Positions 1 to 9,024 of a stretch of 64,000 bases of DNA are shown here, piece after piece. The notes under the pieces were generated by a model. It did not search any database and was not told where the DNA came from. It saw nothing but the letters and a program-made list of their open reading frames with translations. The translations under genes were made by a program, and so were the position numbers. Each line of letters begins with the position of its first letter. Within the stretch, counting starts at the first letter, position 1. The stretch lies in contig USRT01000006.1 in NCBI GenBank assembly GCA_900557195.1, positions 1 through 64,000 on the forward strand, in the 5' to 3' direction. The stretch comes from an uncultured Clostridium sp. (GTDB lineage Bacteria; Bacillota; Clostridia; TANB77; CAG-508).

Positions 1-14
1 GTGTGAGAGGGGAC

Positions 15-41
15 GAAAATTTTAATTTAATTAAAATTTTC
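15..41. repeat. AT-rich perfect palindrome
   Basis: Two 13-base arms (15-27 and 29-41) are exact reverse complements around a single T. There is no T-run directly after the 3' arm, although a short one follows near 58-64. It lies just upstream of a recombinase-element remnant and may be a terminator of the preceding unit or an element end; the sequence does not decide. Confidence 0.5.
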
Positions 42-94
42 TACTCTACTCGATTGCCTTTTTTGAAATTTAATTCGAGTTGAGGAGGATTTTT

Positions 95-280
95 ATGTTA
101 TATGAAATCAATTTTGATAATACGAAAAATATCAAGTTAAACGAAAATATTTTTAATTGCAGTATAAAAATAGCAATACTAAACAAAACATTCAATTCAG
201 GACTAATCAAAGAAAAGAGATATTTAGAATTAAAGCAAAATATCCTACAAGAATACAATTTAACGCATATAGGTATTTGA
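95..280 (+). CDS. Small SHOCT-like protein next to recombinase remnant
   Basis: 61-residue protein of unknown function. The start at 95 is chosen because TGAGGAGGAT lies 5-8 bases upstream; an upstream TTG in the same frame overlaps that RBS. The C-terminal half (KRYLELKQNIL) resembles the short amphipathic helix of SHOCT-type small proteins, which in Clostridia are often encoded just before large serine recombinases. That fits the recombinase fragment starting 67 bases downstream. No membrane segment or catalytic motif is visible. Family assignment is from memory of context and pattern, so it is tentative. Confidence 0.5.
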   Translation: MLYEINFDNTKNIKLNENIFNCSIKIAILNKTFNSGLIKEKRYLELKQNILQEYNLTHIGI

Positions 281-347
281 AAATTTAATATTTTGATGTG
301 TAATAAGCACATAAAGATTCTCTAAACTTGAGAAAGGAAGGTTAATT

Positions 348-695
348 TTGAAAGTACAAGTTATAGAGAAGAAAAAAGGTCGAATTAATAGAATGACAGG
401 AGAAGAAATAAAAGGAAATTTAAGAGTATGTGCCTATGCAAGAGTAAGTACTGAAAAGGAAGAAGAAAATCAACAGCCATCATACGAGGTAAGCCAAAAC
501 TATCTACAGCCTATGTGTGAGCCACGTGGAGTGTTGCTCGGTGCTATATCTAAAAGATTCGATACAATAGTTGAGTTTACCGCATTTGAAGATTTTAGTA
601 GTTTTGAGAGAAATGGTAAAAATAAGATTAAAAGGATAGAAAATCATAAAATTAAGGTAACGATAGAAGTTGATATGGTGTGCGGAGTAGTATAA
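348..695 (+). pseudogene. Serine recombinase remnant (N-terminal fragment)
   Basis: Starts at TTG 348 behind AGGAAGG. Residues about 27-40 (LRVCAYARVSTEKEEE) match the start of the resolvase/invertase catalytic domain, including the nucleophilic Ser of ARVST. After about residue 50 similarity to recombinases ends abruptly, and the remaining 65 residues come from unrelated, locally more GC-rich DNA (about 500-560). A large serine recombinase is usually 450-600 residues, so this is a fragment joined to foreign sequence, most likely a scar left by an integrated element. It would not be catalytically active. Confidence 0.6.
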
Positions 696-816
696 ATTTA
701 ATGTTAAAAATATGAATGTTTGGAGATAAAACTTAAATTGGAAGTCTTTGTTAAAAGGCTTTCTTTTTTTTCGTTTTTATGGTAATATAAATAAAAATAT
801 AATTGGAGGAAGAAGA

Positions 817-1146
817 ATGGTTTATAAATATAAAATGGCACAAGAAAGAAGTGTAGGAGATAATATGAAAATAAGAGACCTGTTTGCTGGAAAAAATATG
901 CCTATGGATTTTGTAATAGGTGAATTGGATGGATTCCATGGAATTTTTATAAATAGAAAGAGTATAAAATATTATTTCATACTAGATGGAAATGTAATTG
1001 TAACTATTGACGGTGAAAAAACTAATGTTGAACAAGGTGATTTCGTTCTAATTCCTGTAAATTCTAAACATAGCATTGATGGTAAAGTAAGATTTGCAAT
1101 TATATGCACACCATCATTTGATATAAATAGCGAAGAGATTGTATAG
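817..1146 (+). CDS. Cupin-domain protein
   Basis: 109-residue single-domain protein. Start 817 follows GGAGGAAGAAGA. Residues about 45-95 show the two-part cupin barrel pattern: YYFILDGNVIVTIDGEK with the Gly-x5-Gly turn, then GDFVLIPVNSKHSIDG, containing the G-D and P-x-x-x-x-H positions of cupin motif 2. Only one of the usual metal-binding histidines is obvious, so metal binding is uncertain. Ligand unknown. It precedes the C1 peptidase-like gene by 61 bases. A similar cupin lies at 21575, and both end with a TP-containing strand (CTP). Confidence 0.7.
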   Translation: MVYKYKMAQERSVGDNMKIRDLFAGKNMPMDFVIGELDGFHGIFINRKSIKYYFILDGNVIVTIDGEKTNVEQGDFVLIPVNSKHSIDGKVRFAIICTPSFDINSEEIV

Positions 1147-1207
1147 AATATAAAATAAGAAAAATCATTATGGGAATTTATATTAAAAATAGCATGGAGG
1201 AGATAAA

Positions 1208-2530
1208 ATGGATGAACAAATAAAATTAAAACAAATAGAAGAATTTAGTAAAATTTATAATTCAAATAAAACTAATAAAATAATAGAAAATGCAATAACT
1301 AAAACTGGTCTAGAGAATGCTTGTATTAATAGAGATATTATAATAGAAAATCAACCAGTTTTTAATATAGAATTACCAGATAGTAAAAGATGTGACCAAC
1401 AAGATAGCTGGAGATGTTGGATATATGGTGGTTTGAATCTAATAAAACATAATATAGCTAAAAATTTAAATATTAATGTTATGGATTTAGAATTATCTAA
1501 TAACCATATTGCATTTTTTGATAAATTAGAAAAGTCCAATAATGCTTATGAAAATATAATAAATACAGAAGATACTAGTTTTGATTATCTTCATAAGGAA
1601 AATATTATAAAATATTGTGTTTCAGAAGGTGGATACTGGGAATTGTTTGTAGCAATTATAAATAAGTATGGAATAGTTCCATATTCTTATAATCCAAATG
1701 CAGTTGAAAGTACAAACTATGAAAAAGTAGAGTATTTATATACTGAAAAAGTAAAAAAGGATATTATAGAATTACTAAATTTAAAGAAAAATGGAACAGG
1801 TATCAATTCATTAAGAGAAGCAAAAAATAAGTTTTTACAAGAAAATTATATTTTATTATGCAAAATACTAGGAGAACCACTAACAGAATTTAATTATGAG
1901 TATAAAGATAAAAATGGCGAATATAAAAAGATTGAAAATTTAACACCAATCGAATTTAAAAATAGATTTTTAAATTTAGAATTAGAAAATTTTGTAACAA
2001 TAGGAAATATGCCTATGTATAACAAGAAGTATTACAAAGTATATAGAAAGAAATATTTAGGAAATGTATATCAAGATTCTTATGTTAAATATCTAAATTT
2101 ACCAATAGACGATTTAAAAGAATTAACAATAAAGCAACTAAAAGATAATATTCCAGTATATATGGGAGCACATATCTTAAAGTTTAGAGATAAAAAATCT
2201 GGAATATTAGATACTAGATTATATAATTATGAAGATACATTAAATTTAAAAACATTATCAAAAGAAGAAGCATTAAATTTATATGATATTAGTATGCATC
2301 ATGTTATGACATTTACAGGAGTTAATTTAATTAATGATAAGCCACAGAGATGGAAAATTGAAGATAGCTATGGAGATAAAGAAAAAGTAAATGGGTATTA
2401 TATAATGAATGATAATTTCTTTAATGAATTTGTATTAAGTGTAGTTATAGATAAAAAATATTTATCTGAAGAACAATTGGAACTTTTAGAACAAGAGCCA
2501 ATTGAATTTGAGATTGAAGATCCATTTTAA
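1208..2530 (+). CDS. C1 (bleomycin hydrolase/PepC-type) peptidase-like protein, copy 1
   Basis: 440 residues, the usual size for cytosolic aminopeptidase C/bleomycin hydrolase. The Gln of the oxyanion hole and the catalytic Cys are present in DQQDSWRCWIYG (about residues 62-73), and the His in HHVMTFTG (about 361). The third catalytic position, Asn in WxxENSWG of the family, is Asp here (WKIEDSYG), and the Gly before RCW is Trp. Those changes suggest altered or lost peptidase activity. The C-terminus (GYYIMNDNFFNEFVLSVVIDKKYL) fits the family. RBS GGAGG lies 8 bases before the ATG. A near-identical-length paralogue is at 42984. Confidence 0.85.
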   Translation: MDEQIKLKQIEEFSKIYNSNKTNKIIENAITKTGLENACINRDIIIENQPVFNIELPDSKRCDQQDSWRCWIYGGLNLIKHNIAKNLNINVMDLELSNNHIAFFDKLEKSNNAYENIINTEDTSFDYLHKENIIKYCVSEGGYWELFVAIINKYGIVPYSYNPNAVESTNYEKVEYLYTEKVKKDIIELLNLKKNGTGINSLREAKNKFLQENYILLCKILGEPLTEFNYEYKDKNGEYKKIENLTPIEFKNRFLNLELENFVTIGNMPMYNKKYYKVYRKKYLGNVYQDSYVKYLNLPIDDLKELTIKQLKDNIPVYMGAHILKFRDKKSGILDTRLYNYEDTLNLKTLSKEEALNLYDISMHHVMTFTGVNLINDKPQRWKIEDSYGDKEKVNGYYIMNDNFFNEFVLSVVIDKKYLSEEQLELLEQEPIEFEIEDPF

Positions 2531-2590
2531 ATACTTATACAATTTTGAATTGTCCTAAAAAATTAGACAATTGATAAGGATGGTGAAAGA

Positions 2591-4093
2591 ATGAAATTAC
2601 CTACAAGTATAGAAAATATACTAAACGAAAACATTGTAGAAAATGCAAGATTAGAATTAAAGAAAAATTGGAATCCAGAACCAATATTACATACAATTTG
2701 TGCATTTGCAAATGATATAGATAACTGGGGCGGAGGATATATTTTAATAGGTGTTGAAGAAGAAAATGGGAGACCTAAAATGCCAATAACAGGACTTGAA
2801 TTATCTGAAATAGATAAAATTCAAAAAGAGTTATTAGCAAAATGTAAGTTAATTCAACCTTCATATACACCGATAGTAGATGTTGCACAATATAAAGGTA
2901 AAAATATATTAGTAGTATGGTGTTTCGGTGGACAAACAAGACCATACAAATGTCCAACAACATTAGATAAAGATTTTTCAAAAGGATATTCATATTATAT
3001 AAGAAAGATGTCGAGTACAGTAAAAGCAACAGAAACAGAGCAAAAAGAATTATATGATATGGCAAGAACAATACCTTTTGATGACAGAATGAATCATGAA
3101 GCTGAGATTAGAGACTTAAAATTGCCACTAATTCAAAATTATCTATATGAAATAAAAAGTGATTTACTAAAAGAATCTGAAACAATGGATTTTATGGATT
3201 TATGCAAAAGTATGAGAATTGTAGATGGTACACCAGAATATATGAAACCACTAAATGTAGGATTAATGTTCTTTAATGATGAACCACAAAAGTTCTTTCC
3301 ATATTCACAAATAGAAGTTGTGGATTTAAGAAATGGCCCAGAAGGTGATGATATGACAGAACAAATATTTAAAGGACCAATAGATAGTATGATAAAGAGT
3401 GCATTAACATATATTAAAAATACGGTTATTGTAGAAAAAATATTAAAGATAGATGGACAAGCAGAAGCAGTAAGATTTTTTAATTATCCATATCAAGCAA
3501 TAGAAGAGGCTTTAGTAAATGCAGTTTATCACAGAGGATATGATGTAAGAGAACCAGTAGAAGTAAGAATAATGGAAGATAGAATTCATATTATAAGCTA
3601 TCCGGGACCAGATCGTTCAATAAGCGAAAAATCAATTGAAGATAAAAATATGATAGCAAGAAAATATAGAAACCGTAGAATAGGAGAATTTTTAAAAGAA
3701 TTAAAATTAACAGAAGGTAGAAATACAGGAGTTCCTAAAATAAAAAGAGCATTAAAGAATAATGGTTCAAAAGAGCCAGAGTTTGAAACAAATGAAACAA
3801 GAGATTATTTTATTACAACAATATTTATGCATGATGGATTTGAAAATGAAGTAAAAGACCGACCAAGAACCGACCAAGAACCGACTAAGTTAAATGAACA
3901 AGAAATAAAGATATTAGAATTTTGTAAAGAACCACATAGCAAGAAAGAAATAATGGAATATATGGAATATAAACATGCAAGAAACTTTACAATTCTATAC
4001 TTAAAACCTTTATTGGAAAAAGGATTGCTACAGATGACTATACCAGAAAAACCAAATCATAAAAATCAAAAATATGTAACAAAAAATAAATGA
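2591..4093 (+). CDS. AlbA_2 / GHKL-domain transcriptional regulator-like protein
   Basis: 500 residues in the COG2865 pattern. Residues about 15-145 form the Schlafen AlbA_2 putative DNA/nucleic-acid-binding domain (ELKKNW, GGGYILIGVEEENG). Residues about 295-400 form the HATPase_c_4 domain, with EEALVNAVYHRGY as its N-box and EGRNTGVPKI near its end. After a charged linker (RPRTDQEPT) a winged helix follows at about 430-490 (ILEFCKEPHSKKEIMEYM). Such proteins act as cytosolic regulators, and many are linked to mobile or defence genes; the target is unknown. It starts 61 bases after the C1 peptidase-like gene, so cotranscription is possible. Confidence 0.8.
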   Translation: MKLPTSIENILNENIVENARLELKKNWNPEPILHTICAFANDIDNWGGGYILIGVEEENGRPKMPITGLELSEIDKIQKELLAKCKLIQPSYTPIVDVAQYKGKNILVVWCFGGQTRPYKCPTTLDKDFSKGYSYYIRKMSSTVKATETEQKELYDMARTIPFDDRMNHEAEIRDLKLPLIQNYLYEIKSDLLKESETMDFMDLCKSMRIVDGTPEYMKPLNVGLMFFNDEPQKFFPYSQIEVVDLRNGPEGDDMTEQIFKGPIDSMIKSALTYIKNTVIVEKILKIDGQAEAVRFFNYPYQAIEEALVNAVYHRGYDVREPVEVRIMEDRIHIISYPGPDRSISEKSIEDKNMIARKYRNRRIGEFLKELKLTEGRNTGVPKIKRALKNNGSKEPEFETNETRDYFITTIFMHDGFENEVKDRPRTDQEPTKLNEQEIKILEFCKEPHSKKEIMEYMEYKHARNFTILYLKPLLEKGLLQMTIPEKPNHKNQKYVTKNK

Positions 4094-4124
4094 TAATAAT
4101 TATTATGAACAAGTTGGAGGAAAG

Positions 4125-5204
4125 ATGAAAATCATAACTAATGATATAGAAAAAGAATGTTGGGACTTATTATCAATTTATGAGGATGAGGAATTTGTTA
4201 AAGAAAAGATTTTGTCAGTAAAACCTAAAATAAAGAAAACAACATTAAATAAAATATCTAAGGAAATAAATTTTTATATAAAACAGTCAGAAGAATTATA
4301 TAACTCTAGCAATACAAGTATAATAACTAGTCCATTAACGTTATTTTATTCCTTAAATAATTTAATTAAAGCAGTGTATTTATTAAAGTATCCAACAAAA
4401 GGAATTAGTGCCAGCCATGGATTAACTATAATTGGTAAAAATATTGAAAATGTCAGATTATCTGAACTTTCTGTTCACATAGATAGACACGGAACTTTTA
4501 ATAACCTAAATGAATTACTAAATTATGATTTACCAGATGATTATGATGTTGCTATTAAAGATTTGTTATCATTAGTTCCAGAAATTTCATGTATATATAA
4601 CTTAATATACAATGAAGAACCAAATGTTTATTTGTTAAGAGAAAACTTAGATAAACATTATGAATATAAGGTAGTATTACCAAATAATTCGTATGATGAA
4701 ACTGCAAATAAGAATTTTAGTTTGCTAGAAGAAAATTCTGTACACATAACATTTGGAACAAATGCATTAGGACCAGGAGGCCATTTATATAAAAGTATAG
4801 CCACTAAAGACATTAATAATGTATTAGAACAGGATATATATGGAAATAATTATTTGACATTGGGAATGCAATTGAATGGTAAAACTAAGAAAATAAATCA
4901 ACTTAGTATAATTTATATAATATTATACATATATAGTATGGAAGTGAGATATAAATCAGCAGAATGGATTAATATTATAAATTCAAAAGAAAAAGCTATT
5001 ATTAAAAAATCTATAGATATATTTAAGATAAAGATGCTTATTTGTATCTTATCGTTGATTGAAGATGATAAATATGAATTTATAAATAAAATTGATGGTT
5101 ATAAAGAAGATGTTGATTATTCTAAAATAACAGATGAAGTACTAAAGGAAATTAAAAGTAGAAACTTTAGATATGGACATTCTGTATTAGAAAAATTAAT
5201 TTAA
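4125..5204 (+). CDS. YaaC-like protein
   Basis: 359 residues. Residues about 58-100 (SSNTSIITSPLTLFYSLNN followed by KAVYLLKYP and SHGL) match the helical core of the YaaC-like family, in which a Pro-Leu-x-x-Phe-Tyr segment and a Ser-His-Gly-Leu motif are conserved. A late GPGG motif (about 222) also fits. The molecular function of YaaC is not established; in Bacillus it is a stand-alone gene near guaB. No membrane segment. RBS GGAGG lies 9 bases before the ATG, 31 bases after the AlbA_2 gene. Confidence 0.65.
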   Translation: MKIITNDIEKECWDLLSIYEDEEFVKEKILSVKPKIKKTTLNKISKEINFYIKQSEELYNSSNTSIITSPLTLFYSLNNLIKAVYLLKYPTKGISASHGLTIIGKNIENVRLSELSVHIDRHGTFNNLNELLNYDLPDDYDVAIKDLLSLVPEISCIYNLIYNEEPNVYLLRENLDKHYEYKVVLPNNSYDETANKNFSLLEENSVHITFGTNALGPGGHLYKSIATKDINNVLEQDIYGNNYLTLGMQLNGKTKKINQLSIIYIILYIYSMEVRYKSAEWINIINSKEKAIIKKSIDIFKIKMLICILSLIEDDKYEFINKIDGYKEDVDYSKITDEVLKEIKSRNFRYGHSVLEKLI

Positions 5205-5341
5205 CCCTCTACAATAATTCTAATGTGATTTATAAAATAAAGTCAAGGTTAACAAGCATATAACTATCTAGTGGTTTTCATAGAAATGTACAAGAGCAAT
5301 TATAGACAATGAATAACAATTAAAAAGAATGGAGAATATTA

Positions 5342-5651
5342 ATAATAAAAAATATAATTTTCGATTTAGGCAATGTAATTATAAAAGGTACACATTCATC
5401 TATAATAACGGAGCTTGCAAAAAATGAAGAAGAAAGAAATTTTATAAAAGATAAATTTTTAAAATCACCAAATTTCCAAAATATTGTTGGAAAGATATAA
5501 TTTAAAAGCAAAAGAATGTTTATTTATAGATGATGATACTAATAGAAGTTATAGTATGGCAAATGAATTAGGAATATTAGGTAGAAGAGTAGAACCTAAT
5601 AGTAAAAAAGATATTATAAAATTATTAAATGAATTCAATATAGAAGTATAA
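5342..5651 (+). pseudogene. HAD-family phosphatase remnant with internal deletion
   Basis: From 5342 one frame reads IIFDLGNVIIKGTHSS, the HAD-IA motif I region, but has no ATG start in that frame and ends at a stop near 5500. A second frame from about 5488 reads ERYNLKAKECLFIDDDTNRS, the HAD motif IV region, and runs to 5651. The roughly 80-100 residues between them (motifs II and III) are missing and the frames disagree, so an internal deletion has removed the middle. No CGG is involved, unlike the other broken genes. It is surely non-functional. Confidence 0.65.
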
Positions 5652-5677
5652 TTTTTATAAATTGAAGGAGCAATGAG

Positions 5678-6418
5678 ATGAGTAAAATTGTAAAAGTAAG
5701 CAAACCTATTATATTAAAATTTGAAGATAGAGAAATTAAACTGCCTAAGGAACTTAAAGACAGTATAAAGAGGTTCTGGACAGAAGCTGTAAAAGAAAAT
5801 CCCAATTTATATAATGGGCAAGATTATGTTGTAGAAACAGTAAATGAAACCAAAGAGAATATTGAAATGATTGTTACTAAATCTAATTATGCTCATTATT
5901 TATATGATGAAAGAGTTGGAATTAAAGAAGATAACTATAGATGTTGTTCACCTTGGGGTGGAATTTTATTATTAACAAAAGACGATTATTTTGTAATAGG
6001 AGAAATGGATAAAACAACATCTATGCCATATTGTTTACAAATATCAGGAGGAGGAATAGATATTAGAGATATTGAAAATGGAATAATCAATATAGATTCT
6101 AATATAAAGCGAGAGTTGAAAGAAGAATTAAATCTTAATTTGGATGATATAGATTATAAAATATCATTTATAGAATATCCTAGTAAAACAAGAAATGCAT
6201 ATGGATTTATTGCTATTGGTAAAATGAATTGTACTAAAGATGAGTTAAAACAATATTTTGAAGAATACAAAGAATATTTAATTACAAATAATTTAGAGGT
6301 AGAATTTAATAAATTGATTTTTCTAAAAAAAGAAAATGCATTAAAAGAATTAAATAACTTGTCTAATTGTAAAAGACCATATTTGGGAGAACTAATAAAA
6401 GAAGCAGTTAAATATTAA
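5678..6418 (+). CDS. NUDIX-fold hydrolase-like protein with N-terminal extension
   Basis: 246 residues, longer than a simple NUDIX enzyme. The NUDIX box is recognisable at about residues 130-160: GGGIDIRD followed by NIKRELKEELNLNLDD, which keeps the RExxEE-type metal ligands, though the spacing from the first Gly is longer than the 23-residue norm. Residues 1-80 form an extra N-terminal domain of unknown type. SPWGGILLL begins the NUDIX strand. Substrate unknown. RBS AAGGAG lies 8 bases before the ATG. One of seven intact NUDIX genes in the window. Confidence 0.7.
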   Translation: MSKIVKVSKPIILKFEDREIKLPKELKDSIKRFWTEAVKENPNLYNGQDYVVETVNETKENIEMIVTKSNYAHYLYDERVGIKEDNYRCCSPWGGILLLTKDDYFVIGEMDKTTSMPYCLQISGGGIDIRDIENGIINIDSNIKRELKEELNLNLDDIDYKISFIEYPSKTRNAYGFIAIGKMNCTKDELKQYFEEYKEYLITNNLEVEFNKLIFLKKENALKELNNLSNCKRPYLGELIKEAVKY

Positions 6419-6515
6419 TAATATAATAAAAAAATAGTATAGCAATTATCCTAAAGTATTAAATAGTTGGAAATTCGTATGAAATGAATAAAGTAATGAA
6501 AAGGAAATGATAATT

Positions 6516-7064
6516 ATGAAAGACAAATTATTAATGTTGGCATATATGGGAACAGGCAAAACAGAACTAGAACATAGTTATAATAATGTGATTGATTTGG
6601 ATTTTCAAGATTATAAGTATATTTATGATGAAACTATAAGACATTTACCATTAGAACAAAGAAAAGGTCAAACTTCATTACGTACTGAAAATCCTGACTA
6701 TCCTAACAACTTTATCAATGCAGTTTTAACAGAACTTGAAGCAAATAAAATTGTTGTATCACCATTTATAGAGCATGTTTTTAAAGCAATTGATAGTGAT
6801 TATTTTAAAAGAAATTCAAAAGATACTAGAATTATTTTAGTTTTTCCTATGTCAAACAATTTCGAAGAATATGTAGATAGATTTAGGAAAAGAGGAAATG
6901 GAGAAGAATTTATATCAAGGAGAAGAAAAGAATTTAATTCGTTAATAGAATTGTTTAATAATGCATCTAATGAAGATTATGAAAAAATTATTGTTAAGTC
7001 AAATCAATATTTATCTGAAGCACTTATTGAATATGGAATCAATATAGAAGAAAAGGAGATATAA
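6516..7064 (+). CDS. P-loop kinase-like protein
   Basis: 182 residues. Residues about 10-17 (YMGTGKTE) form a Walker A loop followed by the short helix typical of deoxynucleoside/gluconate-type kinases. VIDLDFQDY and VVSPFIEHV are plausible substrate-binding strands, and RFRKRGNGEEFISRRR is a basic LID-like region. I cannot name the substrate. Start 6516 is favoured over the in-frame ATG at 6507 because of spacing from AAAAGGAA. The gene ends one base before the alcohol dehydrogenase start, whose RBS (AAAAGGAGAT) lies inside this coding region, so the two form a transcriptional pair. Confidence 0.6.
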   Translation: MKDKLLMLAYMGTGKTELEHSYNNVIDLDFQDYKYIYDETIRHLPLEQRKGQTSLRTENPDYPNNFINAVLTELEANKIVVSPFIEHVFKAIDSDYFKRNSKDTRIILVFPMSNNFEEYVDRFRKRGNGEEFISRRRKEFNSLIELFNNASNEDYEKIIVKSNQYLSEALIEYGINIEEKEI

Positions 7065-7065
7065 G

Positions 7066-8238
7066 ATGAATAAGTTTGTTTATGAAATTCCAACAAAAGT
7101 ATATTTTGGAGAAAATCAATTACAAGGAAATTTAAGTAAAGAGATAAAAAAATATGGAAATAAAGTATTATTGGTTTACGGAGGAGGTTCTATAAAGAAA
7201 ATAGGACTTTATCAAGATATTGTAAGAGAACTTCAAAATTCCAATATAGAAATATTTGAATTTTCAGGAATTGAAGCTAATCCAAAACATACATCGATAA
7301 ATGAAGCATCTAATATTTGCAAAAAAGAAGATATTGATGTTATTCTAGGTGTTGGTGGAGGAAGCGTAATAGATAGTTGCAAGCTTATTTCGGCAGGTAA
7401 ATATTATGATGGAGATACATGGGATTTAGTGCTAAAAAAAGCTGAAATACAAAAAACAATTCCTATAATTACTATATTAACAATGTCAGCAGCAGGCTCT
7501 GAGATGAATAACAATGCTATTATTTCTAATAAAGAAATGAATGAAAAAAAGGGTATAAAAAGTCCATTGTTTTTACCTAAAGTTTCTTTTTTGGACCCAA
7601 CTATTACATATACAGTAAATAAATACCAAACTGCTTGTGGAAGTTTTGATATTTTATCACATATAATGGAAACTTACTTTTCAAGAAATAATGGATTATA
7701 TATGTTAGATACAGTAATGGAAGGATTAATGAAAACTGTAATAAAATATTCTAAAAAAGCTTATAATGAACCAAAAAACTATGAAGCTAGAGCTAATTTA
7801 ATGTGGGCTTCATCTTGGGCAATAAATGGATTTACTAGAATGGATAAACAACCAAACATATGGGTTTGTCATTTGCTAGAACATCAATTGTCTGCTTTTT
7901 ATGATATTACTCATGGATTAGGATTAGCCATTTTAACTCCACGATATTTAAAATATGTATTAAATGAAAATACTATAGATAGATTTTATAGTTTTGGAGT
8001 TAATGTATGGAATATTGATTCAAGTTTACCTAAGATGGAAGTTGCAAAAAAATCAATAGAATGTTTAGAAAACTTATGTTATAAAGATTTAGAATTAACC
8101 AACAATTTATCTGATTTAAATATAGATGATAAACATTTTGAAGAAATGGCAAATCGTATATGTAGCAATGGTACAGTAAAAGGATTTATAGATATGAATA
8201 AAGAAGATATTATTAATATTTTTAAAGAATGTTTGTAG
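7066..8238 (+). CDS. Iron-containing alcohol dehydrogenase (BdhA/YqhD type)
   Basis: 390 residues, standard length for group III iron-dependent alcohol dehydrogenases that reduce aldehydes such as butanal with NAD(P)H in the cytosol. GVGGGSVIDSCK at about residues 101-112 is the dinucleotide-binding glycine motif. Metal ligands are visible as Asp and His in FDILSHIMETYF (about 200-210) and two His in HLLEHQLSAFYDITHG (about 270-285). It starts immediately after the P-loop gene (one-base gap) and is followed by a terminator-promoter element at 8274. Exact substrate is inferred only from family resemblance to butanol dehydrogenases. Confidence 0.9.
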   Translation: MNKFVYEIPTKVYFGENQLQGNLSKEIKKYGNKVLLVYGGGSIKKIGLYQDIVRELQNSNIEIFEFSGIEANPKHTSINEASNICKKEDIDVILGVGGGSVIDSCKLISAGKYYDGDTWDLVLKKAEIQKTIPIITILTMSAAGSEMNNNAIISNKEMNEKKGIKSPLFLPKVSFLDPTITYTVNKYQTACGSFDILSHIMETYFSRNNGLYMLDTVMEGLMKTVIKYSKKAYNEPKNYEARANLMWASSWAINGFTRMDKQPNIWVCHLLEHQLSAFYDITHGLGLAILTPRYLKYVLNENTIDRFYSFGVNVWNIDSSLPKMEVAKKSIECLENLCYKDLELTNNLSDLNIDDKHFEEMANRICSNGTVKGFIDMNKEDIINIFKECL

Positions 8239-8273
8239 AAATTGTACCATAGATTCAATAAAAGATTTAAAAA

Positions 8274-8322
8274 GAAAGTGTTTGGAAAAGCACTTTCCTT
8301 TTTTGTCTCTTTATGATAATAT
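8274..8322 (+). terminator. Terminator-promoter element, copy 1
   Basis: A 7-bp stem GAAAGTG/CACTTTC (8274-8280 and 8291-8297) is followed by a T-run, then an extended -10 box TATGATAATAT starting at 8312, exactly 15 bases after the end of the stem. The same arrangement with the same 15-base spacing recurs at 37148 and 39405. It would stop transcription from the dehydrogenase and restart it for the NUDIX gene at 8353. Confidence 0.7.
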
Positions 8323-8352
8323 ATTGCAAAAAGTAATTATATGGAGGGAATA

Positions 8353-8871
8353 ATGAAATTATTTACACAAGAAGTAAAAAATATGAAAGAATTAAAAGAG
8401 ATTTTAAAAGATAAAGATGAGATATCAAAAGATTATGAAGTTGCAGTTATTGTATATGCTTTCGATGAAGATAACAAAATAATTTTTCAAAGAAGAGGAT
8501 TAGGTTGTAGAGATGAAAGACTAAAACTAGAAACAATAGGTGGAAGAGTTAAAGAAAGTGATATTGATTTTAAAACTGCATTAAATAGAGAAATTGTAGA
8601 AGAAGTTGGAACAGAAGCAAATATAGAAATAGAGGAATTTATTACATCGACTTATGCCGTTACATTTGATAATAGATATAATAAAGAACAAACCTGGATA
8701 TATATGGTGTATAAAGGCTTTTTAAAAAGTGGAGAATTAAAAATAGCAGAACCTAATAAATGCTTAGGATATGAAAGATATAAAATTGGTGAAATAGATG
8801 AAAAAGAACTAAGTAATGGTGCAAAAGAAATTTATAGAATAGTATGTGAAAAATATAGTTATCTAAAATAA
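8353..8871 (+). CDS. NUDIX hydrolase
   Basis: 172 residues. The NUDIX box is intact at about residues 60-85: GGRVKESD, then ALNREIVEEVGTE, giving the G-x5-E-x7-RExxEExG pattern for Mg-dependent cleavage of a nucleoside diphosphate linked to X. The sequence around it (IIFQRRGLGCRDERLKLETIGG) resembles the IPP isomerase/YfcD-like subgroup, but the substrate cannot be read from the sequence. Start 8353 is chosen because the upstream in-frame ATG at 8341 overlaps the RBS (GGAGGG). It has its own promoter in the element at 8274. Confidence 0.85.
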   Translation: MKLFTQEVKNMKELKEILKDKDEISKDYEVAVIVYAFDEDNKIIFQRRGLGCRDERLKLETIGGRVKESDIDFKTALNREIVEEVGTEANIEIEEFITSTYAVTFDNRYNKEQTWIYMVYKGFLKSGELKIAEPNKCLGYERYKIGEIDEKELSNGAKEIYRIVCEKYSYLK

Positions 8872-8915
8872 AAATATGAGATAAGGTCATTATACGTTTT
8901 AAAGGAGACAAGACT

Positions 8916-8975
8916 ATGATATATTTTAATACACAATATATAAAGTTATTAGATAAAAGGATAGAGGCATTGTAA
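8916..8975 (+). CDS. Very short ORF, probable gene remnant
   Basis: 19 codons starting at ATG 8916 behind a strong AAAGGAG RBS at the right distance. The peptide (MIYFNTQYIKLLDKRIEAL) has no recognised family. It may be the remaining head of a deleted gene, since the surrounding 8872-9024 holds nothing else. Expression is possible but function doubtful. Confidence 0.3.
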   Translation: MIYFNTQYIKLLDKRIEAL

Positions 8976-9024
8976 ATGATGAATATATTATTGAATATAT
9001 AAATTAATAGGAGGGTGTATAAAT

